DNA of 64,000 bases from an uncultured Lentibacter sp. (GTDB lineage Bacteria; Pseudomonadota; Alphaproteobacteria; Rhodobacterales; Rhodobacteraceae). The notes under the pieces were generated by a model, which saw only the letters and a program-made list of their open reading frames with translations, made no database searches and was not told where the DNA came from. The stretch covers positions 56,325-120,324 of the forward strand of contig CANMGT010000007.1 in NCBI GenBank assembly GCA_947497495.1, given 5' to 3'. Every line of letters begins with the position of its first letter. Within the stretch, counting starts at the first letter, position 1. Position numbers and translations under genes: made by a program. Below, one piece after another: positions 1 to 9,583 of the stretch.

Positions 1-560
1 TAAGCGTTGTGGCCCGATATCTTGTAGGTTGCCGATTTGATGCCCGCCTCTTCGCCGCGCGACTCTGACTGGAGCTCGACTTTGTAGCCGGATTTCTCGG
101 CCCAGCGGACATACATGCGCGCCAGCATTGAGGCCCAGTCGCAGCTTTCGGTACCGCCAGCGCCCGAGTTGATTTCAAGGAAAGTGTCGTTGCTGTCGGC
201 CTCGCCATCGAGCAGGGCTTCGAGTTCTTTGGCGGCGGCTTTCTTGGCGAGTTTGGTGATCGCGTCTTCCGCGTCTTTGACGACTTCGGCGTCGTCTTCC
301 ATTTCGCCAAGCTCGATCAGTTCGAGATTGTCTTCCAAGTCCTGCTTGATCGTGTCGTGGGTTGCCAGAGCATCAACTAGCATCTGGCGATCCCGCATGA
401 GCTTTTGCGCCTTTTCCGGATCGTCCCAAAGCGTGGGGTCTTCCACCCGCGCGTTGAACTCTTCCAGACGGTGCTGGGCGGTGTCCCAATCCATCCGCTG
501 ACGCAGCAGATCAAGTGACTTTTCGATTTCGCCTGTAAGGCTTTGAATTTCGGCGCGCAT
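1..560 (-). CDS. prfB: Peptide chain release factor 2 (N-terminal part, cut by window edge)
   Basis: RF2 recognises UAA and UGA stop codons and triggers peptide release on the ribosome. The visible 186 codons begin MRAEIQSLTGEIEKSLDLLR. They include the long N-terminal helical region, then GAGGTESCDWASMLARMY and TYKISGHNAY, which match the family; the GGQ domain lies outside the window. The ATG at 560 follows AGGA. The frame is open throughout, so the programmed +1 frameshift known near codon 25 of many bacterial prfB genes is absent. It lies 98 bases downstream of mrcA on the same strand and probably shares its transcript. Confidence 0.95.
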   Translation of the reverse strand, partial: MRAEIQSLTGEIEKSLDLLRQRMDWDTAQHRLEEFNARVEDPTLWDDPEKAQKLMRDRQMLVDALATHDTIKQDLEDNLELIELGEMEDDAEVVKDAEDAITKLAKKAAAKELEALLDGEADSNDTFLEINSGAGGTESCDWASMLARMYVRWAEKSGYKVELQSESRGEEAGIKSATYKISGHNA

Positions 561-658
561 CGGGAGTTCCTAGTGTTCTTGTTGGTCAGGTGATAGCGCA
601 GCCAAAGGCCAGCGACAAGACTGCTGACAAGGCGACTGGCAAGGCGCGGCGGGCAGGA

Positions 659-3181
659 TCAGTAAAGCCCGCCGGAGCTGAGCGTGCCGAAGCCCGCCTT
701 TGGCCCGACGACGGCTTTCTTGCCCGTTGATGTCGTGACTTGCTTGGCCCCACCCGCTTCCTTGTAAAGCGGAAGGTTCTCGCCCATTGCGAAGCCACCA
801 TCAAAGGTTATGCCGAAAATGCTGTCGTTGATCTCGCCATCGCGGAAACACTCGGAAACGACATGGTCGCCAGAAGCGCCGTCAGACAGGCGCGCGCCTG
901 TGAACCGATCGATCTTGATGAACACGCAGTTTTCGGGCACGCGGAACTTGCCTGCGCCGTATTTCTTGATGGCTTTTGACATGAAGCGCTGGAACACGGG
1001 GCCGCACATGCCCCCGCCCGAGGCCCCTTTGCCAAGGCTGCGCGGGTTGTCGTAGCCAATGTAGCAGCCCGCCACGATGTTGTTTGTAAACCCGATGAAC
1101 CAGACATCTTTGGCGTCGTTCGTCGTGCCGGTTTTGCCCGCCACAGGCACACCAAGGTTAACGGACTTGCGCGCCGTGCCGCGTTCGACAACGCCGCGCA
1201 TCATCGAGGTGAGCTGATAGGCGGTTACCGCGTTCATAACCCGCTCGCGGTTTGACGTGATCCGCGGGCTGCGGGCGCGCGGCACTGTCGGATCGGCGCA
1301 TTCGGGGCACAGGCGCACATCGTGGCGATAAACAGTCTTGCCATAGCGGTCTTGCACGCGGTCAATCAGCGTCGGCTCGACCCGCTCGCCGCCATTGGCA
1401 AACATCGCATAGGCCGACACCATCTTGTAAAGCGTCGTCTCTTGCGAGCCGAGCGAGTTGGCCAAAAAGCGGCCCATATGGTCATAGACACCAAAACTTT
1501 CGGCATAATCGCCGACAACATCCATGCCGACTTCTTCCGCCAGACGAATTGTCATCAGGTTGCGCGACTGCTCGATGCCTGTACGCAACGGGGTTGGCCC
1601 GTAAAAGCGGTTTGATGAGTTGCGCGGGCGCCACAAGCCCTGCGGTGTGTTGATCTCGATCGGCGCATCCACAACAATCGTCGCGGGCGTATAGCCACTG
1701 TCGAGTGCCGAGGCATAAACAAAGGGCTTGAACGAAGAGCCCGGCTGGCGGCGGGCTTGCGTGGCGCGGTTAAACACCGAGTGCTGGTAGCTGAAGCCGC
1801 CCTGCATCGCGAGAACGCGGCCGGTGTTCACGTCCATCGCCATGAAGCCGCCCTGCACTTTAGGCACTTGGCGCAATGTCCAGCGGATGAAGTCGCCAGC
1901 GCCGTTGTTGCCCGACGTCATCCGCCGCACAAGCACTACATCGCCGCGCTTGAAGTTGTCTGCAAAGCCGCCCTTGATCCAGGAAATGTCCTTGCGTGGC
2001 ACCACATGAGGCTGCGCTTCGGTTTCCGTTACGCCTTCAATGCCGAGACGTAGGCTGTTGTCTTCCACCGCGCGCACAACAGCGGGATACCACTGGCTTT
2101 CAAGTTTGATATCGCGTGGCACATTGGTGCCAGCCAAAGCCTCGCGCCAGCCCTCTTCGCTTGCAAGCGCTTCAACAGCGATGGTTTTGCCGGTGCCGTT
2201 CCAGCGGCCAAGCCCCCTGTCGTATTGCTCCAGCTGGCGCTGCAAGGAGGCTGCGGCCAACTCCTGCATTTCAGGTTCGATCGTCGCGCGCACCGTCATA
2301 CCGCCGGTAAAAAACTCTTCTTCGCCAAAGTCTTTTGACAGTTGGCGGCGGATCTCGTCGGTGAAGTAGTCGCGCGGCGGCAAGGCGTCTTTGAACGGCT
2401 CGTAGTCCCCGTTCTGGACAGACAGAAGCGGGGCCGCTTTCTCAACTTCATAGACATCATCAGAGATGTAGGCGTTCTCGTTCATCTCTTTGAGAACAAA
2501 GTTGCGGCGGGCCAGCAGCCGCTCTTTGCGGCGCACAGGGTGAAAGCTTGAAGGGGCCTTGGGCAGGGAGGCCAGAAATGCTGCTTCGTTTGGAGCCAGC
2601 TCCCCCAGTGTTTTGTTGAAATAGCTCTGCGCAGCCGCTGTCACACCAAAGGAGTTTTGCCCGAGAAAAATTTCGTTGAGGTAAAGCTCGAGGATTTTCT
2701 CTTTGGGCAGCGCAGTTTCAATGCGCGTCGCAAGGATGATCTCCTGAATCTTGCGCTCGGCTTTGCGATCGGCGGACAGGAGGAAGTTCTTCACAACCTG
2801 CTGGGTGATCGTTGAGGCACCGCGCAGGCGGCCGCCTTTCAGCGCATCAATCGCGGCAGAGGCGATCCCGCGGGTATCGTAGCCTTTGTGCGTATAGAAG
2901 TTTTTGTCTTCTGCGCTGACAAACGCATGCTTGATGAGGTCAGGGATCTCGTCAGCGGGCGTAAACAGGCGCCGCTCTTTGGCGAATTCGTCAAGCATCC
3001 GCCCCTCGCCCGAGTAAATCCGGCTGATGGTTGGCGGCTGGTAAGAGGCGAGGCTTTCATGGCTCGGCAAGTCACGCCCGTAGATGTAGAAAACCGCGCC
3101 AATCGAAAGCGCAACGGCCATCATTCCGAGCGTGATAAGGCTGAAAAGAGCCCCGAGTGTCGAGAAGAAGAATCTTAGCAC
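659..3181 (-). CDS. mrcA: Penicillin-binding protein 1A (bifunctional transglycosylase/transpeptidase)
   Basis: An inner-membrane class A PBP of 840 residues that polymerises and cross-links peptidoglycan in the periplasm. One N-terminal membrane segment (about residues 5-35) is followed by the glycosyltransferase domain with catalytic E91 in EDKNFY and the GASTITQQ motif (121-128). An OB-like insertion follows, then the transpeptidase domain with SSFK (nucleophile S482), SRN (539-541) and KTG (683-685). A CPEC pair at 625-628 sits inside this domain. The start is GTG. It lies 130 bases downstream of the amidase gene and upstream of prfB, all on one strand, forming a cell-wall group. Confidence 0.96.
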   Translation of the reverse strand: MLRFFFSTLGALFSLITLGMMAVALSIGAVFYIYGRDLPSHESLASYQPPTISRIYSGEGRMLDEFAKERRLFTPADEIPDLIKHAFVSAEDKNFYTHKGYDTRGIASAAIDALKGGRLRGASTITQQVVKNFLLSADRKAERKIQEIILATRIETALPKEKILELYLNEIFLGQNSFGVTAAAQSYFNKTLGELAPNEAAFLASLPKAPSSFHPVRRKERLLARRNFVLKEMNENAYISDDVYEVEKAAPLLSVQNGDYEPFKDALPPRDYFTDEIRRQLSKDFGEEEFFTGGMTVRATIEPEMQELAAASLQRQLEQYDRGLGRWNGTGKTIAVEALASEEGWREALAGTNVPRDIKLESQWYPAVVRAVEDNSLRLGIEGVTETEAQPHVVPRKDISWIKGGFADNFKRGDVVLVRRMTSGNNGAGDFIRWTLRQVPKVQGGFMAMDVNTGRVLAMQGGFSYQHSVFNRATQARRQPGSSFKPFVYASALDSGYTPATIVVDAPIEINTPQGLWRPRNSSNRFYGPTPLRTGIEQSRNLMTIRLAEEVGMDVVGDYAESFGVYDHMGRFLANSLGSQETTLYKMVSAYAMFANGGERVEPTLIDRVQDRYGKTVYRHDVRLCPECADPTVPRARSPRITSNRERVMNAVTAYQLTSMMRGVVERGTARKSVNLGVPVAGKTGTTNDAKDVWFIGFTNNIVAGCYIGYDNPRSLGKGASGGGMCGPVFQRFMSKAIKKYGAGKFRVPENCVFIKIDRFTGARLSDGASGDHVVSECFRDGEINDSIFGITFDGGFAMGENLPLYKEAGGAKQVTTSTGKKAVVGPKAGFGTLSSGGLY

Positions 3182-3311
3182 ATGTGCCCCCTGCTGAGCG
3201 TGTTCTGTATATAGGGTGTGCTTGGTGAAACGTCAAAATCACAAAGCGGGGAAGTTGAGCCGTATTTCGCCAGTTTCGGGCCGCGATTTGCAGCGCTCAC
3301 TGTGAAGGGAG

Positions 3312-4517
3312 TCATTGTCGCACCACCCGGGAAATGGCTTTATCCTGGATCACCCAAGCGATGATACCATCGCGGATGGCGTCTGCCATCTTCTGCCGCC
3401 AAGCCACCTCGATGATGTTTGCGAAGTCACGATCGCTTGACAGAAAGCCTATCTCCAGCAGCACAGAGGGGATGTCGGCCGCCTTGAGCACCGAGAACGC
3501 CGCGGAACGGTGCGGGCGGCGGTTGAGTGGTGCTTGACTGGCCCGCAGCCCCTCAATAAGCGCTTTGGCGAGCCTGTCGGCGCGGGGCTGCGTTTCGGCG
3601 CGCGCAAGGTCAAGCAAGACATCGACAACATCGTCGTCCTGCCCTGTCAGATCAACGCCCGAGAGCATGTCATCGCGATTGTGGCGCTCCGCAAGAAGGG
3701 CGCTGGCCTCGTCGCTGGCGTGGTCTGCCAGCGTGTGAACCGTCGCGCCATGGGCATGTCCTTCGCCCAGAGCATCAGCGTGCAGCGACAGAAACAGGCT
3801 TGCCCCCACTTGGTGCGCCATCGCCACGCGCCGCTCAAGCGACACGAAGCTGTCGTCTTCGCGCGTGAGCAGAACTTCGATGCCTTCAACACGCCCGAGC
3901 GCGTCAGCAATTTCACGCGCAAAGGTGAGCATCAGGTCCTTCTCGTTGTGCCCGTCGCGCGAGGCGCCCGGGTCAATCCCGCCGTGGCCCGGATCAAGCA
4001 TGATCAGAACACGCTCGGGGTTGGGCGTGGGCAGTTTGGGTGTCGGCTCGGGCCAATCCGTTGATTTGGGTGCGCCAGCTTTGGCGGCAAAGCTGACGGC
4101 ATCAGAGCGGATCAGCTTGACTTTCAGCTGCGCGCGCCCTGTGTCGGACTGCGCGCTGATCTGTGCTGTCGCCAGCCGCATGGGCTCGCTCAACTCGGCC
4201 ACAAGCCGCGACCATCCGGGGCGAAACCCGCCAAAGCGCACGGCACTAACTCTATCAGATTGCTCGATTTTATCAACATCCGCGCCCTGCCAGTCGACTT
4301 CCCGAAAGTCGATCACCAAGCGGCGCGGAGCATCCAGTGTAAACACACGGTAAGGCACTGCCTGGCTCAGGTTGAGCGTCAATTCAACCGCGCGCCCACG
4401 ATCACGAATGGCGCTGCCCTCAGGGACAAACCGCGCCAAACCGCTGAGATCCTGACACAGTAGCGAGGTGGCCGACACAGCCAGCCAGAGGGTAAAATAT
4501 GCAAAAAGCCTGTTCAT
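3312..4517 (-). CDS. N-acetylmuramoyl-L-alanine amidase with AMIN domain
   Basis: A periplasmic zinc amidase of the AmiC type (Amidase_3) that cleaves the bond between N-acetylmuramic acid and the stem peptide, usually for daughter-cell separation. The 401-residue protein has a signal peptide (about 1-21), an AMIN domain (about 30-135), a proline-rich linker (about 150-168) and the catalytic domain. Zinc ligands are H178 (in LDPGHGG), E192 (NEKD) and H246 (SLHADA); the catalytic glutamate is E355 (LLEIGFLS). I chose the ATG at 4517 because it opens directly on the signal peptide. An upstream in-frame ATG at 4601 falls inside a dispersed intergenic repeat. Confidence 0.93.
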   Translation of the reverse strand: MNRLFAYFTLWLAVSATSLLCQDLSGLARFVPEGSAIRDRGRAVELTLNLSQAVPYRVFTLDAPRRLVIDFREVDWQGADVDKIEQSDRVSAVRFGGFRPGWSRLVAELSEPMRLATAQISAQSDTGRAQLKVKLIRSDAVSFAAKAGAPKSTDWPEPTPKLPTPNPERVLIMLDPGHGGIDPGASRDGHNEKDLMLTFAREIADALGRVEGIEVLLTREDDSFVSLERRVAMAHQVGASLFLSLHADALGEGHAHGATVHTLADHASDEASALLAERHNRDDMLSGVDLTGQDDDVVDVLLDLARAETQPRADRLAKALIEGLRASQAPLNRRPHRSAAFSVLKAADIPSVLLEIGFLSSDRDFANIIEVAWRQKMADAIRDGIIAWVIQDKAISRVVRQ

Positions 4518-4579
4518 GCGCGCCTGTTTGTTTTGCCCAAGTCTAAACGAACTCGAAAGGCTTGAAAATCGGCGATATG

Positions 4580-4604
4580 TCTTCTTGGCGTAAATATCCA
4601 AAAA
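4580..4604 (-). repeat. Dispersed 20-25 nt intergenic repeat, copy 1
   Basis: On the minus strand the core reads TTTGGATATTTACGCCAAGA. The same core, with two to four changes, recurs at 15431-15450 and 33341-33360. This copy lies about 40 bases past the stop of the minus-strand aminotransferase gene. I know of similar short GATATTT..CCAAGAAG elements after Roseobacter genes, but their role is unknown to me. Confidence 0.6.
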
Positions 4605-4643
4605 GCGCGCGAGGGCGCAGCCCGAGCGCGCGAGTCGAGCGCG

Positions 4644-5783
4644 TCAGCGCTCGAAATACCTCTTAAGTCGCCGCAGCCCCTCCTCGATTTCCTCTGTCGA
4701 GCGTGCGTAGGACAAGCGCAGCGTCGTCGCTCCGCGCTTCGGGTCAAAGTCCATCCCCGGCGTCACAGCGACACCTACCTCTTTCAAGATGTCACTCGCC
4801 AGAGCACGGCTGTCTTGCGTTACGTGGCTAACGTCAACGTAGATGTAAAACGCACCATCCGGCGGGGCGAAGTTGCCAAGCCCCGCTTTGGGCAGCTCGC
4901 GGATCATCAAAGCCCTGTTGGCGCGGTAAACGTCCAGGTTGCCTTCCAGTTCATCAGCGCAGTCCATCGCAGTCAAAGCCGCGATCTGGCTGGCGTGCGG
5001 CGCGCAGATAAACATATTTTGCGCCAATCGTTCGATCAACCGCACATGGTCTTCCGGCACCACCATCCAGCCGATGCGCCAGCCCGTCATCGAGAAGTAT
5101 TTCGAGAAGGAGTTGATTACATAGACATCATCGCTCAACTCCAAAGCGCTGACAGCCTCGCCCTCATATTCGATGCCCTGGTATATCTCGTCGGATATGA
5201 AACTGATGTCTTCCGCCGCGCAGGCCTCAAGCAAGGCCTGCATCGCCGTGCGGTCAAGCATCGTGCCGGAGGGGTTCGCCGGAGAGGCAACAAGCAGCCC
5301 GTCAAGCCCCTGCCCTGCAAAGTCGGCAACAACCGGTTGAAAGCGGTTCTCGGCCTGCGTTTGGAGCCCCACAGGTGTCACATCAAGCGCCTTGAGGATC
5401 TGCCGATACGACGGATATCCCGGCTCGCCGACACCCACTTTTGCCCCCGCATCAAAGAGCGCCGTGAACGCCAGAATAAACGCGCCAGACGAGCCCGGCG
5501 TTATCACAACACGTTCAGGGCTGATCTTCACACCGTGTTTGTCGGCGTAGTGCTGCGCCACCCGTGCGCGCAGCTCCGGAATGCCAAGCGCTACAGAATA
5601 CCCAAGCGGGTCATGCTCCATCGCCGCGCTCAATGCCACCCGCGCATCGGCAGGTGCCGCTGTGCTCGGCTGGCCAACTTCCATATGGATGATATCGCGC
5701 CCACTGGCCTCGGCCTGGCGCGCTTCTTCCATCACGTCCATCACAATAAAGGGATCAACGACACCACGGCTTGAGTTTCTCAT
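4644..5783 (-). CDS. Class I/II PLP-dependent aminotransferase
   Basis: A cytoplasmic fold-type I aminotransferase of 379 residues in the aspartate/aromatic family. The PLP lysine is K228 in NSFSKYFSMTGWRIGW. SPANPSGT (167-174) and SDEIYQGIEY (197-206) are the usual cofactor-binding segments, and the C-terminal arginine lies in LRLSYARS. The ATG at 5783 follows AGGGA. The amino donor cannot be told from sequence. The gene is divergent from the M48 protease gene with only 54 bases between them. Confidence 0.9.
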   Translation of the reverse strand: MRNSSRGVVDPFIVMDVMEEARQAEASGRDIIHMEVGQPSTAAPADARVALSAAMEHDPLGYSVALGIPELRARVAQHYADKHGVKISPERVVITPGSSGAFILAFTALFDAGAKVGVGEPGYPSYRQILKALDVTPVGLQTQAENRFQPVVADFAGQGLDGLLVASPANPSGTMLDRTAMQALLEACAAEDISFISDEIYQGIEYEGEAVSALELSDDVYVINSFSKYFSMTGWRIGWMVVPEDHVRLIERLAQNMFICAPHASQIAALTAMDCADELEGNLDVYRANRALMIRELPKAGLGNFAPPDGAFYIYVDVSHVTQDSRALASDILKEVGVAVTPGMDFDPKRGATTLRLSYARSTEEIEEGLRRLKRYFER

Positions 5784-5837
5784 AGTTTTATCCCTACTCT
5801 CTTGCTCAGAGTGATACGCGAAAGGTTTGCCCCGTCA

Positions 5838-7175
5838 ATGAGACTTGCCCAGAAAATCTTTTCCCTGTTTGCGCTGGTCTTGATCCTTGCGCAACCAGCG
5901 CAGGCTGCCTCATTGGTGCGCGACCCCGATATCGAGAACGCGCTCAGGCAGCTTGCCAAACCGGTGCTCGATGCCGCCGGCCTGCCCAGTGCGCGTATCA
6001 AGATACTTGTGGTCAATGACAATGCCCTGAATGCATTTGTCATCGACAGGCACCACGTCTTTATCCACGCGGGGCTGATCCTTCGGCTGAAATCGGCCGA
6101 AGAGCTTCAGGCCGTGATTGCCCATGAAGCCGCCCATATCGCCAACGGCCATATCGCGCGGCGCACCGTGAATGCCCGCGCCGCCCAGACAGTTGCCGGA
6201 TTTGGCATAGCCCTTGCCGTGGCCGCAGCAGCTGCCTCCGGCAAGGGTGAGGCTGGTGCCGCGCTCGGTGTTGGCATTTCAAGCGCCGCAACGCGCAGCT
6301 TTTACGGCCACACCCGCGCCGAAGAAGCCTCGGCCGACCAGTCCGCCGTGCGCTACATGGCCCGCTCGGGTGTTGACCCGCAAGGCGCCGTGCGCGTGAT
6401 GGAGCTGTTCAGCGGTCAGGAGCTTTTGTCAGCTAACCGCCAAGACCCTTACGCGCGCTCGCACCCGCTGTCGCGCGACCGCTTGCGCGCCATGAAAGCG
6501 GCCGCAGGCGCTCTTGCGGGCACCTCGGGCAACAACAACGCGGCGGCGAACTACTGGTTCCAACGCGCCAAGGGCAAGCTTTCAGCCTTCACCCGCGCCC
6601 CGAAATGGACATTGCGCCGCGCCGGAGACAGCGGCCACAAAGACGTGGCCCTGATGCGCAAAGCCGTTGCTTATCACCGCAGCGGCAAGCCCAAACAGGC
6701 ATTGAGCGCGATCAACAGCCTCATAGCCGCCTCCCCGAAAGACCCTTACCTGCAAGAGCTGAAAGGCCAGATCCTGCTGGAGCGCCGCCAATACCCCGCC
6801 GCAGTGTCGGCCTATAAGCGGGCCGTGTCCCTCGCCCCGCGTGACGCCCTTATTCTGGGGGCCTATGGCCACGCCCTGCTCGTGTCGGGCAACCCGAAGG
6901 CCGCCTTGCCGCAGCTTGAGCGCTCGCTTGAGCGCGACAACCGCGATGCGCGCACGATGCGCGACTTGGGCGGAGCCTATGCGCGGGTTGGCAACGCGGG
7001 CATGGCCAGCCTGCTCACCGCCGAGAGATATGCTCTTTTGGGCCGGCTGAAAGACGCCGGCATTCATGCAAAACGCGCCGTTGGGCTATTAAGACGCGGC
7101 TCCCCCGGTTGGCAAAGGGCGCAAGATGTGCTTGTTGCCGCTCAAACTACTGAAAATTCACGGAGAAAGAAATGA
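5838..7175 (+). CDS. Secreted M48 family metalloprotease with TPR repeats (BepA-like)
   Basis: Probably a periplasmic zinc protease acting in outer-membrane protein quality control, by analogy with BepA/YfgC. I start at the ATG at 5838, which opens on a clean signal peptide (residues 1-23, ending AQPAQA); an in-frame TTG at 5802 adds only 12 poorly fitting residues. Zinc motif HEAAH is at 96-100 and the third ligand is probably E163 in EEASAD. The second half (about 240-440) holds TPR-type helical repeats such as YPAAVSAYKRAVSLAPRDA. It overlaps the next gene by 4 bases, so it is probably co-expressed with two thioredoxin-fold proteins. Confidence 0.9.
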   Translation: MRLAQKIFSLFALVLILAQPAQAASLVRDPDIENALRQLAKPVLDAAGLPSARIKILVVNDNALNAFVIDRHHVFIHAGLILRLKSAEELQAVIAHEAAHIANGHIARRTVNARAAQTVAGFGIALAVAAAAASGKGEAGAALGVGISSAATRSFYGHTRAEEASADQSAVRYMARSGVDPQGAVRVMELFSGQELLSANRQDPYARSHPLSRDRLRAMKAAAGALAGTSGNNNAAANYWFQRAKGKLSAFTRAPKWTLRRAGDSGHKDVALMRKAVAYHRSGKPKQALSAINSLIAASPKDPYLQELKGQILLERRQYPAAVSAYKRAVSLAPRDALILGAYGHALLVSGNPKAALPQLERSLERDNRDARTMRDLGGAYARVGNAGMASLLTAERYALLGRLKDAGIHAKRAVGLLRRGSPGWQRAQDVLVAAQTTENSRRKK

Positions 7176-7921
7176 TCAGAACACCTGCCGCTCTTGCCCT
7201 TGTAACGGCGCTCGCCGCCGCACCTGTTCAAGCGTTTGACCTCACCGCAATGAGCCCTGAAGAGCGCGCTGCTTTCCAGCTCGAAGTCCGTGCCTACCTT
7301 ATGGAGAACCCACAGGTTATCATGGACGCTGTCGCCGTGCTTGAACAACGCCAAGCCGAAGCTCAAGTCGCGTCAGACGCCGAGTTGGTCAAGGTGAATG
7401 CCGAGGCCCTGTTTGAAGACGCGGCCTCATGGGTTGGCGGCAACCCCGACGGTGACATCACCATGGTCGAGTTCGTTGATTACCGCTGCGGCTATTGCCG
7501 TAAAGCGCATGACGAAGTCGCCGCCTTGCTCAAGAGCGACGGCAACATCAAGCTTATCGTCAAGGAATTCCCGATCCTCGGCGAGGCTTCGACAGTGTCC
7601 TCACGCTTTGCCATCGCCACGCGCCTTGTTGCGGGTGACAAGGCCTACAAGACAGTTTCAGACGTTTTGATCACGCTGAAAAGCGGCGTTGAAGAGCCAG
7701 TTCTGAAAGCGATTGCCGACAAACTTGGCCTCGACAGCGAGGCGATCCTTGCGAAAATGGACGGTGACGAAGTGAACAAGATCATCGGCGAGAACCACCA
7801 GCTTGGCGCGCGTCTCAATATCTCGGGAACACCGACATTTGTTATGCAAGACCAAGTGCTGCGCGGCTATATGCCCTTGGCAAACATGCAGGAAATCGTC
7901 GCGACCCTGCGCGAGAAGTGA
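7172..7921 (+). CDS. DsbA family thiol:disulfide oxidoreductase
   Basis: A periplasmic thioredoxin-fold protein of 249 residues (DSBA_2/Com1-like). It has a signal peptide (1-21), then a helical N-terminal segment, MSPEERAAFQLEVRAYLMEN. The thioredoxin fold carries the CGYC active site at C106/C109 and a cis-proline in ISGTPTFVM. It is likely to form or shuffle disulfides in exported proteins. The ATG overlaps the stop of the M48 gene, and the next gene starts inside its own stop, so the three are translationally coupled. Confidence 0.92.
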   Translation: MIRTPAALALVTALAAAPVQAFDLTAMSPEERAAFQLEVRAYLMENPQVIMDAVAVLEQRQAEAQVASDAELVKVNAEALFEDAASWVGGNPDGDITMVEFVDYRCGYCRKAHDEVAALLKSDGNIKLIVKEFPILGEASTVSSRFAIATRLVAGDKAYKTVSDVLITLKSGVEEPVLKAIADKLGLDSEAILAKMDGDEVNKIIGENHQLGARLNISGTPTFVMQDQVLRGYMPLANMQEIVATLREK

Positions 7922-8394
7922 AGCGCGCTCTTGCACTCGCGCTGTGCGCAACGCAAGCCATGGCCGAGACAGACTTCAAGGCGCTTTCCGAGGGAGAGCG
8001 CCTTTTGCTTGGGGCCGAGGTTCGCGCGGTTTTGCTGGCGCATCCCGAGATTGTCGAGAAAGCTATGAACCCCGCCCCGAGCCTTTATTCGGAGGCCATC
8101 GCCAGTGATCTGGCGATGATCAAGGCGCATCGCGAACAGCTGTTTGGCAGCGCCGATCTGGCGCTGATCGTGGCACCTGACTGTGAGGGATGCGCGCGTG
8201 CGCAAGCCGAGCTTGCCGCATTGGCCGCCGCCTTTGGGCTGACGGTGAATACCCTTGATATGGGCCAAGTGCGCAACCTTGAACAGGCGATGCAGATAGA
8301 CACTCTGCCGTTCTACGTGCTGCCTGACATGATGCTGCGCGGCGCCATGCCGAGCGTCGTGTTGGAGCGTTATCTGTCAGAGCTTGCGGATTAG
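7918..8394 (+). CDS. Small DsbA-like thioredoxin-fold protein, paralogue of the preceding gene
   Basis: A 158-residue exported protein starting with GTG at 7918, overlapping the previous stop by 4 bases. It has a signal peptide (1-16). Residues 23-50 ([20 protein letters not shown]) match the N-terminal segment of the upstream DsbA protein. A DCEGCARA motif gives a CxxC at C89/C92, and TLPFYVLP carries the cis-proline. The helical insertion of a full DsbA is largely missing. It looks like a shrunken tandem duplicate. The role is inferred to be thiol exchange, perhaps with its neighbour as partner. Confidence 0.75.
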   Translation: MKRALALALCATQAMAETDFKALSEGERLLLGAEVRAVLLAHPEIVEKAMNPAPSLYSEAIASDLAMIKAHREQLFGSADLALIVAPDCEGCARAQAELAALAAAFGLTVNTLDMGQVRNLEQAMQIDTLPFYVLPDMMLRGAMPSVVLERYLSELAD

Positions 8395-9512
8395 TCTGCG
8401 GCCTCGGCCTCAAGCTCGGCGGCGCGCTTTTCTACAAGCTCTACAATGTGTTCAACCATGTCGTAGTCGCCAAGTTTGTGGTCTTGCTTGCCGGCAAGGT
8501 AGACCATGCCTGTGCCCGCCCCTGCGCCGCCGCCCGTAAAACCCACATCTGTCATCATCGCTTCGCCCGGCCCGTTGACCACGCAGCCGATGATCGACAG
8601 GCTCATTGGCGTGTGGATATGCGCGAGGCGCAGCTCGAGGGCCTCAACCGTTTTGATCACGTCAAAGCCCTGACGCGCGCAAGACGGGCAGGAAATAATG
8701 TTCACGCCGCGGTGGCGCAGCCCGAGGGACTTGAGGATTTCAAACCCGACTTTGACCTCCTCCACCGGATCCGCAGAAAGGCTCACACGGATCGTGTCAC
8801 CGATGCCGCTCCAGAGCAGGCTGCCAAGGCCGATAGACGACTTGATCGTACCCGACACAAGCCCGCCCGCCTCGGTGATGCCAAGGTGGATCGGCGCATC
8901 TGTCTGCTCCGCCAGTTGCTGATAGGCGGCTGCGGCCATGAAGACATCAGAGGCTTTGACCGAGATCTTGAACTCGTGAAAGTCGTGGTCTTGCAGGATC
9001 TTGATGTGATCCATCCCGCTTTCAACCATCGCGTCAGGGCATGGCTCGCCGTATTTGTCGAGCAGGTGCTTCTCTAGGCTGCCCGCATTCACGCCGATGC
9101 GGATCGAGCAGTTGTGATCACGCGCCGCGTTGATCACCTCTTTGACGCGCTTCTCGTCGCCGATGTTGCCGGGGTTGATGCGCAGGCAGGCAGCGCCCGC
9201 CTCGGCGGCTTCGATCCCGCGTTTGTAGTGAAAGTGGATGTCCGCGACGATCGGCACAGTCGTCTCACGCACGATTTCCTTGAGCGCCTTGGAACTGGCC
9301 TCGTCCGGCACAGAAACGCGGACAATGTCGGCCCCTGCTTCGGCGGCGGCCTGAACCTGCGCAATCGTGCCTTTGATGTCGGTTGTCAGCGTGTTCGTCA
9401 TCGTCTGCACGGCGATGGGCGCATCTCCCCCGACAGGCACATTGCCGACATGTATCTGGCGGCTTTTGCGACGGTAGATATTGCGCCATGGGCGGACAGG
9501 GTTAAGCGACAT
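8391..9512 (-). CDS. ispG: 4-hydroxy-3-methylbut-2-enyl diphosphate synthase (flavodoxin/ferredoxin)
   Basis: The iron-sulfur enzyme of the MEP isoprenoid pathway that reductively opens MEcPP to HMBPP. The 373-residue protein has the TIM-barrel domain ([20 protein letters not shown]) and a C-terminal domain with cluster cysteines in ISCPSCARQ and [10 protein letters not shown]. It lies 71 bases downstream of the RodZ-like gene; a rodZ-ispG pairing also occurs in Escherichia coli. Its 3' end overlaps the convergent small DsbA-like gene by 4 bases. Confidence 0.97.
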   Translation of the reverse strand: MSLNPVRPWRNIYRRKSRQIHVGNVPVGGDAPIAVQTMTNTLTTDIKGTIAQVQAAAEAGADIVRVSVPDEASSKALKEIVRETTVPIVADIHFHYKRGIEAAEAGAACLRINPGNIGDEKRVKEVINAARDHNCSIRIGVNAGSLEKHLLDKYGEPCPDAMVESGMDHIKILQDHDFHEFKISVKASDVFMAAAAYQQLAEQTDAPIHLGITEAGGLVSGTIKSSIGLGSLLWSGIGDTIRVSLSADPVEEVKVGFEILKSLGLRHRGVNIISCPSCARQGFDVIKTVEALELRLAHIHTPMSLSIIGCVVNGPGEAMMTDVGFTGGGAGAGTGMVYLAGKQDHKLGDYDMVEHIVELVEKRAAELEAEAAD

Positions 9513-9583
9513 GAAAGCCTCGCGATCTGCAAGTTGGGGTCACTCACGACATAGGTGAGCGCGCACGCAAGTGCAACGGTGGC

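Noticed and set aside
470..560. Programmed +1 frameshift in prfB.
   Set aside because: The frame is continuous through the usual slippery region (LLRQRMDW) with no in-frame TGA.
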